Below, piece by piece: positions 44,509 to 53,795 of a stretch of DNA of 53,795 nt (position 1 is its first letter; the number at the start of each line of letters is the position of its first letter). Origin of the DNA: Protostelium mycophagum (taxonomy: Eukaryota; Evosea; Variosea; Protosteliida; Protosteliaceae); the NCBI GenBank assembly GCA_002081555.1, contig KV921021.1, forward strand, positions 1-53,795, in the 5' to 3' direction. The notes under the pieces are model-generated. The model saw only the letters and a list, made by a program, of their open reading frames with translations, searched no databases and had not been told where the DNA came from. The translations under genes and the position numbers were made by a program.

Positions 44509-47500
44509 CTACGATTCATTGTTGACCTCTCCGTACAAAACATTCCTTTCTGTAATCTGGTCCCCTTTCCCATAAATGACATCTCGTTCTGATCTCTGCA
44601 GCTCAGGGGAGTCTCTCACCTCGTCGTAAATGACGCCAGGATGCGGTTGGTCATCACCGTACTCGTACTGTTCGATTGATCTGTGCGAGTCATCCTCGGT
44701 GCTAGTTTCTTCGTAGGTGGTTGGACAACTTCCCGAACGAACTTCCGCATAATTATCCTCGTCAATTCGGACGATGTGGTCGCCTTCTAAGCCATACATT
44801 GGGCTCTTGTACTTATGAAGATCTTTGGGGGAGACGGTGCCCTCCCTATTCATTGGTTTGGGTTTTTTGTGGTGAACCCTCGGTGTGTCTTCTGATACTT
44901 CCTCTTCAACTTGGTTTTGAATCTTCTCACAGACAAGATCCAAAGAAAGGCGCTCTTGCGGAATTTCTTGAAGGCTGATTTCAGAAGTTAATAGTCACTC
45001 TTTTTGGCTTCAATCAACATACCACAATCGAGCAATTTGTCTTATAGGTACGTTCCATCTTGGTGCATCAACCAACTTTAAACCTTTCTGTAAGCCAAGC
45101 GTCACCTATATATGTTATCTTATTGCTTGATCACAAAAGAAGCACCTGCAGATCGCTCAAATGTGACCAGGGGACTTGCCCACCAGAGTGTGCCTAATAA
45201 TATTTAAGCTAAAGTTATCGGAATCTTCGCTCACCTCCCACATCATGACGCCAAACGACCAAGCATCAGATTTGGTGTCAAACTTTCTCGATATAACAGC
45301 TTCAGGTGCCTAATTATTAAGTATAATGCGTTTGAGAATGAATAATTGCTCACCATCCATCTCACCGAGCAATGATCCAGATGTGCTTGGGTGACTTTCC
45401 CTTCACCAAAATGCATCGTATGACTAAAATCGCACAGTTTGGCAGAATATGTGTGGTTGCTCTCCTTTTTAACCAGAACGTTTCTTGATCTGATATCACA
45501 ATGTGCAAATTCTTGGACATGGAGGTAGTGCAGAGCTGATGCAATTTCGGACAGGCTAAAAAATTAAGTTTGAAAAAGGTCGCACATATTGATATTACTG
45601 AAGGATAACTCACATCTTGTTGATCTGGTTGAACGAGACATGGTCAAGACGGACGAGATCCTGGAAAGTACCCAAGGTAAAATACTCTAATACGATATGC
45701 CTTCGTCCTGCACTGTTGTATTTGCCAAGATATTGCACGATGTGGGGATGATGTAGAGTCTGTATCAATCAATTTTTGTGAATTTAATGTTACCAGCTGC
45801 TAGCAAAAATCAACGGGTATCATTTGACTGTTACGATACTACATCAGAAATTTATAAATATCCGCAATTACCTCCAATACTGCCTCCTCTCTGTTGAACC
45901 CCTCCAACCGGTCTTGTTGCAGACTAGCTCGCTTCAACACCACCACCTGATTGCCAAGGTATATTCCCTTGTAGATTTCCCCAGAATTTCCCTGCATCAG
46001 TATTCCAATGACAATCTTATCGGTTGGGATGCGTGACCCTCTTTTCATCTCTATTCTCTCCCAGTCATCTTGATTATGTTCTAAACCTTTCACAAGAGAT
46101 ACCCTCCTCTTTCTGATGATTATGATGGCGAGGAGGACGAACCCAAATAGGGCCACTATCGATCCTACCACCACACCTACGATGACTCTTGTCTACAACG
46201 AGTCAGAAGGAATGAAACCTTTTAAAGAATATCACCATATCTGAAGTAGGGTTGTTGACGACTGGGACTGTTGGAGGTGTCGAAGGAGAGGCAGTGAGAG
46301 AGAAGTTCGTCAAATGATTACACCAACACAGCACACTGTCCTCAGAAATACTCCTTATAATGCATCCATCACTCGCCCAAGCTGAAATCGTTTCATTCCA
46401 ATACTGACAACTGTAATCTGACAAGTATGAGGATGTATCCAAAATTAAAGTTGTGACCCACTTTTTCCTCCAGGGAGAGGAACTGAAATTGGGATGTTGA
46501 TGGTGATACGATCTTCATCGGCTAAATTCTTGACATGTATATCACTCCCATCTCGCACAGACAATATAGATAGTCCTGTCACATTGGAGTACCTGACAAC
46601 ATTCAGAATACATAATATTGAAAGGTACGCTCACAGATGTGTGGTATTATCTATGTTCGAGAAAGGATTAAAAGCATAAGCAACTAAAAGAATAGATGCT
46701 TCCACTCCTCCAGAAATCTACAATTGTCAGTGGATCTCCCAATTTGCTCACACCTTCTGCACAACTCTGTTCGGTATATCACCAAAAGCACTAAAATCAG
46801 TCAACTCTCACATCATTGTTTTGCAATGCCTCACCCGCTTTTGAGCGTTGAAATGGTAGAATTCTCGTTGGATAATCTCTGTACACTCAAAGATATCGTG
46901 GGTGTATCAGTGTAAAAACCATCGATACTGCCATTACGAAAGACGGCAGTTACAACTCCAGTGATCAATGTGAAGAGGACTTGAGTGTCTGAGCTCTTAT
47001 TTTGAAAGGATCTTCCAATGGCACCAATGTAACCCTGAAATACATCAAACATCATCTTGACATCACCCTCACCTGCGCACTGCTCGGCACAATTGAACCA
47101 TTTGTTTGAAGTGCAGATACGACCTGTTTCACGCTGGGATCCTCCTCTCCTACGATGTACGCACTCCCCGCCAACACATATATCGAAAGAATCGTAAGCT
47201 GATCGGGAGAGTTGTTCATCATATTTTTTATCTCTACGGCCAACTGAAGGTGTTATTTTCGTAGTGAAGGAGCCGAGCTACTTACTGCATAACTGCCAAT
47301 ATCATCCCCCTCTTCCTGCTCTATGTCAAGAGTCACAAATTGTCCCGTGGGTGTGTTAGTTGTAGAAACGATACTGAGACGAGTTCTAAGTTGGTGTGTG
47401 ACGTTGGTAAGACTCTTGGTCAGGATATCAAGGTCAACAGGTTTTGTCAATATGAACTGCCACAATTAATATTTTTTTGCAACATGATGAATTACAACAG

Positions 47501-50308
47501 AGCTATAATTGCGGACAAATGGAGAATATGTCACGCCGATTCGGTGCGTATCACTCACGTTCATTCTTGTGTGAAATATTGCAGATTGCTCAATAGTAGC
47601 AGTAACAGTAAATGAGACGTCGCCATAATTGCTATCTTCTGTCGTAATACCCGATGACATTGATGGATTTGATACTGTAGAAGATTGATGTGCTGTTGTG
47701 GATTGATATGCTGTTGTAGATTGGTACGCTGTTGTAGATTGGTATGCTGTTGCAGATTGATATGCTGTTGTGGATTGATATGCTGTTGTGGATTGATATG
47801 CTGTTGTGGATTTATATATTGATGTCGACTGTGCAATTGTACTACTAAGTGCCTCTGTACTCGTTTCTTTGCAAAAGTCTGCAGAATTCTACATTTTATT
47901 ATTCAAAATTAGAGTAACAAAATGTAACATACATTCATGCTTAATAAAATGGCAAGTTGTTGTATTTGTGTACAATATGACACATCATAATAGATCTCAT
48001 CCAATGTATGATTAAAATCAGCCTGAAGACAATTCAACGCCCCATAAGTTTGTGCTTGATCCTCCAATAGGTCCAATATCTCATCTACATCATTCGTGAT
48101 GACGTTATAGCGGTACTGTGAGCATTGTGAACAATAAAAATCTCCGTTGTCGGTGCTGTTGTTGCAAGGTGCAAAGAAATATTGTGTTGTAAAATTTCCT
48201 TGATATTTCAGTGTAAAATCAACAATAACAAACTCACCTGATCCGAAGACATCTAGATGAACATAAACACTCGGTCCGTCCATAGCACTCAAGATACAAG
48301 TGAAACTGGCATCATTCTTCAAGCTGACATTTTGACATTTGGTGTCATTGAATGTCAGAGAAAGAGCGGACGCATTGTTACCAAATCCGAAACCGTTGAT
48401 ATATATCAGTCCACCTATTTCATTAATACAAATTACAATACTATTGATGCAGTTACCATATATTGACACCGTCGAGATGTTGCTGATCGTCGGTTTGTAA
48501 CGCAAGGTGAAAGTCGAGTTGTAGAAACCATTCACACTGAGTGAGATGGTGTTGCTGGAGCCCAGAGGAAGCACAAAAGAGAATAACTGCACACCTCCAG
48601 AATATCCCATCAAATTCACACTTGCATTATTGACGTAAATTGACTGATTGTTGGGGTTATTCACTTGCATGTAAACAGTGTTGTAGACGTTCGGGTTGAG
48701 AATTGACGCGTTCAGCACTTGTAAGAAATAAATCGTGTTGGAAACGGTATTTGTTGTGGGATCCCCTGGTAGTGGAGCAGTGAGAGGTGTAGTGATGCTC
48801 AGGGTCGTACCGGTCTGTACGTATGTAGATGGGCATTGTACTGATAATATTATTTGATCTGGGTGAGACGGCACAGATCCCCTGAATACATTGAGAGGTG
48901 ATTTCTTCGAGGAAGACTCACGTGCCGAGCACGTTGCAAGGATTTCCCTGTGCGGTGACGCTGGTGGAGGTATAGGTCGGATTGAATCCGTTTCCAAAGA
49001 TGTCCATTCTACTTGCATTGATAAAACGGATCCCAATGATCTGTGGTGTATAGTCGAAGGTTCTACTCAATCTGAAGGTGAAACCTCGCCATGTCATCCT
49101 CACATTCATCGTGTGGTTGAATCCATAATTGAAAGGTTGTGGTGATGTGATGTTGAAACTCAAATCGTTGATGATCGAGATATCGGACAGAGGGACGGGT
49201 CGTCCATCAATGTCGGCGCTTAAAGAAGACGAATTGTAATTGGCAAAACCTTTTCAGAATATCAAGTAGATTTTTTGGATGCAAACGAACCTGCACCGAC
49301 AACAAAGACAGATTGAGAGCTTGAGGCAGGTGTGACTTCGTTGGTCTTATATCGTCAACAGATGAATCAAAAAGACCTCTTTAAAAATGTGTCGCAATAA
49401 AATAAGGATGTGAGGCTCACCCGGAAAAATGTGGCATAAGAGGTACCCGGTGGATTTGCAGCACTGAATAACATCCCATAAAATCTGTAATTAGAATAGA
49501 CTGGGTTAGCGATTGACACCGGTGTAGAATAGAAGGGAAGGAAAACTGCAATGATCAACACGGAGCATAAAGAATCACTCACTATGGATATCATAGTTGT
49601 AGGATAAATCGACATATTGAAGGGTAGTGGAAAAAGAGATTGATGGTGGTACAGATCCATTCAATTGGTTTTGCTGCGCGCGATTAGCCGAGAACATGAA
49701 CGAAAGAATGAACTCACTTTTAAATCTAAATAGATTAAACTGGATAGGTTGAAGGCGTTTGGTAATTGTCCCAATAAGTTACAGGAGCTCACATCTGCAC
49801 AAATATCAATCTCGTCTCAAATTAATGAGAGACATCACCCAACCATGTGAGCTTCGTCAAGTTTCCAATCTGGGAGGGGAGAACCCCAGAGATACCCAAG
49901 TTTGTTGGAGAATTGCCACCGTTAGATCCTAATTTTAGTGATGTTAGGTTGTTCAGCTTCCAAATGGATGAAGGAATAATCCTGCTGATGTCATTCATTG
50001 CGTAACTAAATATAGTTACCCAGAGAGGTTGTTGCTTGTGAGGTCTAATGTATAAGTAAAATCAGCATTACAGCTGATGCCATATGCGGAACAGGATGGC
50101 AGCGTCCATCCAGAGCTATTCGTCCAGTATGGTCCTTTGTGTTGTCATTTTCCGAGCCTTCGTAGGTGCCCTTTGGTTTTATTGGATCAATCATACCTCC
50201 CAGCGATAGATAGATGTCTTGAAGAGCGCTCTGCTCATCTGACGTGAAAGATTCGGAGGCACATATAATCAGAATAAAGAAGAAGACGACCGTGTGTGCC
50301 GGCTTCAT
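44509..50308 (-). CDS. Receptor kinase: LRR, TIG, GAIN/GPS, TM, kinase, Tyr-rich tail
   Basis: The protein starts MKPAHTVVFFFILIICASESF, a good signal peptide. LRR exons follow (about 50000-49400, for example IPSSIWKLNNLTSLKLGSN and LPSQIGNLTKLTWL), then at least two IPT/TIG domains (about 49150-48250, for example FGNGFNPTYTS, YINGFGFGNNASALSLTF). Next are a Cys-containing region (CSQCSQYRYN), an STTAYQ repeat (47822-47683), and a GAIN-like segment (47660-46450). The GPS motif (46410-46300) is CQYWN...WASDGC...CWCNHLTNFSLT. One TM helix lies at about 46174-46105 (VALFGFVLLAIIII then RKRR). A kinase domain (46050-45200) has GNSGEIYKG, VVVLKR, HCDIRSRNVLV in place of HRD, DFS in place of DFG and APEAV. 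The tail is Tyr-rich. The catalytic Asp, the Asn and the metal-binding Asp remain. Confidence 0.85.
47683..47822 (-). repeat. 18-nt coding tandem repeat (STTAYQ)
   Basis: Seven full 18-nt units (47683-47808), plus a degenerate eighth, of the form GATTGATATGCTGTTGTG. On the coding strand they encode STTAYQ with rare STTAHQ and SATAYQ. They lie between the TIG region and the GAIN-like region, as a Ser/Thr-rich stalk likely to be O-glycosylated. Copy number may vary between strains. Confidence 0.9.
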
Positions 50309-50436
50309 GCCTTCCTCTTGGCGAAATGAAGCCCGACATCGGATAACTATTTTTACGAAAGGCTGTTCTTCATCACCATTAACTCGAAATGATCTCCCTC
50401 TGAATCCGTACCACCGAATGCCACATGTACTCTCGA

Positions 50437-50442
50437 TTTATT
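50437..50442 (-). terminator. Poly(A) signal AATAAA of Sec62
   Basis: On the minus strand the hexamer contains the TAA stop (50438-50440). Confidence 0.6.
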
Positions 50443-51569
50443 CGTCTTTAGAGCTTTCTTCCTTTCTCTCTCCTTGATTCTCTTTTTTGTCGTCTTTTCT
50501 CTTGGAGGATTTCTTCTTCTTTTTGCCAGAGTCAGCCGAGCCCCACTCATAAAGGGGCGTGAACGTCTCAAAAAATCCAACCTATACCACATTTATATCT
50601 TCAGATCACAAAGCATCGTCTGCATGTTCTACATGATTTTGCCACACAGACAGACGAAGGAGAATATGTGTTAAAGACTTACATCAGCGAATAGATTGGG
50701 TAAAATCCAAAAGCCATAGGGATGGAAGAGACGAGTGATACCCCACACAAAATAAGATAGAGCTATCAAAGATAAGTTTTGTTGGTATAGAATGAGGCGG
50801 ATGAGCTCACCTCCTACTGCAAAATAGGCACCGAGAATGATGAGACCTAATACAGATAGATACCTGGAACTACATGAGATGAAGTAGAATTGTGAGACAT
50901 TTACCAGACTCCTATCTTGAGACTATCTGGCCACAACGGGAACATGACACCTGTACATTCTCAGTTTTCCAGGTAAGCGTTCCTTTGTTAACAGTCCCAC
51001 GAGAGGGTGATCTTCTTGATAGTAAGGAGGATCACCTGCCAGAGTGACAACAACAAGACCAGCACCACCAACATAAGTCCACACTTGACTTCCCTCCCAA
51101 ACCCAAAAGTAAAAGTCTGCAGAAGTGAAATCCTGTCACAATCAATCAGAAGATTCTCTATCTCCATCTGTTAGGTACCTGATTTTTGGAAATGTCAAGG
51201 TGTTTCGGTGTTTTAGTTCCTGATCTATCCGCTCTAATGTATAATTCCTCCCTGAGGATGTTGTTCAACAGCTCTATAGCGGCTTGTTCATCGGAAACTG
51301 GTGGTAGCTTCTTATTCTATTGATCATCAAAAATGGGAAATCTATCAGCTCCGATCTACCTTTTGATATTCTGGAGATAATAAAGCTTTTATAGCGGCAC
51401 GACCTGATCAGCTCAATCGTCGTTACAATCAGAAAATCAAACCTTTGAAGTATTCGACCTTCTTCCCTCCATGTAAAAGACCTTGATGTATTCTTATCTT
51501 GGATTTCTTTAGCCATGTTGCCACAGCCAGTAATTCTGGTGGGGTGTTCTTCCATTTGTTCTCGGCCAT
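50438..51569 (-). CDS. SEC62: Sec62, ER protein translocation subunit
   Basis: Sec62 works with Sec63 and the Sec61 channel in post-translational import into the ER. The protein begins MAENKWKNTPPELLAVATWLKKS, then GKKVEYFKG and AAIKALLSPEYQK. PVSDEQAAIELLNNILREELY and FYFWVWEGSQVW follow, and then two hydrophobic segments (about 50940-50700, FPLWPDSLKIGVWYLSVL and a following one). The family's C-terminal signature is WILPNLFADVGFFETFTPLYEW. The lysine-rich end KKKKKSSKRKDDKK is followed by TAA. The order and the LPNLxxDVGFxxxFxPLY motif identify Sec62. It lies between the receptor and the phosphatase on the same strand. Confidence 0.93.
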
Positions 51570-51714
51570 GATCGGTTTTTTTTGGTGTGTGGGATCCAGG
51601 AGGTTGTAATTGGATGTCCCTCCACTCAACTACAACGTTGTGGATCTTTGACAATTGCTTATCTTCTTTATCATTGAATTGACAACAAAAGGTAGAAATT
51701 CTGTACAAGTGTCT

Positions 51715-52581
51715 TTATATTGTGACAGCCAGTAGCTTTCCCATTAATGGTGGTGATGTGTTTCTTGCATCTTGTTCGTTGCTCAAGAGGTCGGCCACAA
51801 AGCGATGTATCATGAAGTACTGGTCCTTATTGACAACCATCTTTGGTCGTTGTTGACGAAGAAGCCAGACGGTGTTCCGCACAGAGATGGGGAGGTGCAT
51901 TTCCTTCTGTTGTAAAATAATGTCTGCGGCAATAAAGACACCAGTCCGACCCACGCCAGCCGAGCAGTGCGCTACCACCGGGCCATTAAGAAGGTCTCGT
52001 GCTTGCTGCGTTCGCAGGTCCCTGACGAGTTCTAGAAGTTTGGTGAGGATGTAGTTCTCCGCCACCCCATTATCGGGCCATGAGCTGTGTTCTATCTGTG
52101 TGATCACTCGCTCGGGCTGGCTCTGGTCGGTCGGTTGCACTTTAAGAGTGCGGATAATGATGAGACCAAGGTGGTAAGTCTCGAGAAGAGTGATGTTGAA
52201 GTCACCAAAGACCTGTGACCCTATCTCGGGCCAATATCTGCTGCATTTTTGTGCATTCTTCTCAAAGAGCGGAGTAAGCATGACGATGATTCCGGACCGT
52301 TGCTCCCAAATCATGCGCCAAAAATCTCCTGTCGTAGTTTCTAACGGGCCTTGGCAAGCAATGTAACTTGGAGATCCGGCCCACTCTCCTTCTATGTGGC
52401 TAGCATTGATGTAGTCTTGACCAAAGTGAGGACTGAGTTTGACTCTATGCGAGTCCGTCGGTATAATATCGTGGTAGCGGTTCTTTGTTGCGTTCGTCCA
52501 ATGTTGAGCGTCTATGCAAGAGGGATTCTGTGCTTTTGTTGCGGCTTGTAACTGTTCGAATTCGTGTGTAAGGGCCTCCAT
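51715..52581 (-). CDS. Classical protein tyrosine phosphatase (PTP1B-like catalytic domain)
   Basis: An intronless reading frame of 288 residues, unlike the intron-rich neighbours. It shows the whole classical PTP fold: the pTyr loop region (KNRYHDIIPTDSHRV), DYINASHIEG, YIACQGPLETTTGDFWRMIWEQ, the WPD loop (SSWPDNGV), the P-loop HCSAGVGRTG with catalytic Cys and Arg, and the Q loop (VVNKDQYFMIHRF). All catalytic residues are present. No signal peptide or TM segment is visible, so it should be cytosolic. It lies two genes upstream of a receptor with a Tyr-rich tail, a suggestive but unproven link. Confidence 0.96.
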   Translation of the reverse strand: MEALTHEFEQLQAATKAQNPSCIDAQHWTNATKNRYHDIIPTDSHRVKLSPHFGQDYINASHIEGEWAGSPSYIACQGPLETTTGDFWRMIWEQRSGIIVMLTPLFEKNAQKCSRYWPEIGSQVFGDFNITLLETYHLGLIIIRTLKVQPTDQSQPERVITQIEHSSWPDNGVAENYILTKLLELVRDLRTQQARDLLNGPVVAHCSAGVGRTGVFIAADIILQQKEMHLPISVRNTVWLLRQQRPKMVVNKDQYFMIHRFVADLLSNEQDARNTSPPLMGKLLAVTI

Positions 52582-53161
52582 GGCCTGTGAGGATGCGCGT
52601 GCGTTGAGAGAAGGAAGTCTGGTTTATGAGAAGATTTCATTTCTCGTCTTCTTACCGTGCTCTTCTCGTGAGACTTTCAGACTCTTCCGCCAGTTGGATT
52701 TCGAAACCAAAACTCCGCCACTCCGATCTTTTCAACCCCAAACAAAACCTCTTTCGGACAGAGGCCTCTTAAGGTCTGCTAAAAATAAAAAAAGTGATTG
52801 ACTTGTCAAAGATTTCATGACATCTTTCGTAGTTGTTGCTGTAGAATTGAAGTATATATGATATTATAAAGGCTATTGGATTAATAAATCGTCTGGAAGT
52901 CAGCCTCTCTTAGATATCAATAGACTAACTTTTGAATTCGTCATAAATGTACTGATCAAAACAACATATTAATAAAAGCGCAACAAATCACACCTCAACA
53001 ACTTGAGTACACAGTGTACAAAAGTTGCCAGAGAAACAAGTATCTCTTGCATCAACTAAACAAAATGTCTATTAAACTAAAAGAAAGTAATTTTTGGATC
53101 TGTATTGATGCTCTTCAGAAGCACTTTCTTTGAACCTCCAGACTCCACTTTCTGAATCCTT
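52582..53161. other. AT-rich intergenic region
   Basis: About 580 bp between the PTP start and the end of the cyclin gene, both minus strand. The PTP promoter should lie here. No gene, tRNA or repeat was recognised. Confidence 0.5.
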
Positions 53162-53689
53162 CTAGGCAGCCACTGAGGCCACATCTACCTCTTGTGGTGA
53201 TAGAAATAAGGAGTAGTCGATTGTGGAGAGGAAGTTCCTCTCTAAAGCGCTGATGTCTCTGCGGCTAAGCCCAGATGCCTCTTCTACAAGTCCTTCGTCG
53301 ATGCCCCAATCCTCCCAAAATTTGACAGTGACGAGGGCAGATGTAAGGAGGAGCTTGAAAAAATCGGTAGGAACGATCTGTCCAGCTCTCTTGATGAAAC
53401 GATCCATGTAGATGATTGTGGGCAGCAACAGATGCTTCTTGTAGCGGTATCCCATCAGTTTCACGATGTCTTTTATGCATCCAATATAGCTCTTGATTAG
53501 GTCTCTGTTGGGAGAGGTATTTCCAGCTGTGTTGATAAAGAAGCGATCTATCATGTTGTATATGGCATTCTTCTGTCTGCGCCTCTCCAACTTGTGAGCA
53601 TTTCGAATATGCTTCGGTGTGAATCTCGCTCCACTACTTTGCTTCATGCTTATCGCCCTGCTCGAATAAAGAGGTGTTGTTCTGCTCAT
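53162..53689 (-). CDS. PHO80/PCL-type cyclin
   Basis: Family members bind Pho85/CDK5-type kinases. The cyclin box reads SPNRDLIKSYIGCIKDIVKLMGYRYKKH (in part), LLPTIIYMDRFIKRAG, FFKLLLTSALVTVKFWED (the cyclin KFWED/KYxxD signature), LVEEASGLSRRDISALERNFL and DYSLFLSPQEV. These match the PHO80-like branch (Pfam Cyclin). The ATG at 53689 (MSRTTPLYSS) is the first in the frame, which stays open upstream to 53779 without a further ATG. An earlier exon outside the window is possible. The stop is at 53162. Confidence 0.92.
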   Translation of the reverse strand: MSRTTPLYSSRAISMKQSSGARFTPKHIRNAHKLERRRQKNAIYNMIDRFFINTAGNTSPNRDLIKSYIGCIKDIVKLMGYRYKKHLLLPTIIYMDRFIKRAGQIVPTDFFKLLLTSALVTVKFWEDWGIDEGLVEEASGLSRRDISALERNFLSTIDYSLFLSPQEVDVASVAA

Positions 53690-53795
53690 GTTGTTGGTTT
53701 CTCTTTCTGTGTTCTCTCCAACTTTGGCGTGTTTCCTCTTTCGCTGAATACTTCCGATTTTCTCAGGCCGTGACACCACAAAAATCGCGAAACAG

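Noticed and set aside
43997-44575. Overlapping plus-strand open frames between the secreted protein and the receptor
   Set aside because: No domain, no signal peptide, atypical composition and no splice support. They look like chance frames in a spacer.
47561-47836. A minus-strand frame rich in QQHINPQ repeats
   Set aside because: It is the wrong frame of the 18-nt STTAYQ repeat in the receptor gene.
1-53795. tRNA or rRNA genes
   Set aside because: I saw no clear T-loop GGTTCGAATCC-type box, cloverleaf or rRNA core on either strand. I could not run a covariance search, so a miss is possible.

Overview
The window is protist nuclear DNA, most likely amoebozoan and perhaps a protosteloid/variosean amoeba such as Planoprotostelium. 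That is an inference from gene style, with no database search behind it. Genes are compact and close together. Most are cut by many 35-100 nt GT-AG introns. Many end in a stop codon that overlaps or abuts an AATAAA hexamer. The gene set is eukaryotic: MCM9, VTA1, ARPC1, U2AF35, Sec62, OMA1-type protease, LMBD2-type membrane protein, MAP3K, TKL kinases, PTP and a PHO80-type cyclin. Two runs of exactly 100 N (22671-22770 and 36923-37022) are assembly gaps.

Layout. 1-2530: a broken Ty3/Gypsy-type chromovirus remnant, a 427-bp-period direct duplication, low-complexity DNA and an inverted repeat. 2535-17208 (+): MCM9, a BTB/T1-TLDc protein, VTA1, and a large ARM/HEAT-like protein of unknown role that holds an array of amplified micro-exons. 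17356-18600 (-): U2AF35. 19115-25227 (+): a small secreted protein, an SDR oxidoreductase, ARPC1, and a multi-pass membrane protein. 25406-30012 (-): a MAP3K and an OMA1-like M48 protease. 30129-31139 (+): ammonia-type NAD synthase. 31196-39037 (-): one long gene for a coiled-coil / ankyrin / OTU-like / tandem TKL-kinase protein. 39318-43313 (+): thiamine pyrophosphokinase and an LMBD2-like protein. 43378-53689 (-): a second secreted paralogue, a receptor kinase (LRR, TIG, GAIN/GPS, one TM helix, kinase, tyrosine-rich tail), Sec62, a PTP and a cyclin.

The most notable items are three. (1) A single-pass receptor kinase appears to carry an adhesion-GPCR-style GPS autoproteolysis motif and a tail of YxxV-like motifs, with a tyrosine phosphatase two genes away. 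(2) A kinase with two tandem TKL domains sits behind ankyrin repeats and an OTU-like fold that has lost its catalytic cysteine. (3) A small set of words is far over-represented in introns, exons and spacers on both strands: TTGTAGA/TCTACAA, TGACGTCA, GAAATTTC and GGCGGGAA. In one gene a micro-exon ending TCTACAAC|GT has been amplified in tandem together with its intron.

Exon joins were worked out by eye from reading frames and splice consensus. Gene ends are firmer than internal junctions, and starts are the least certain.
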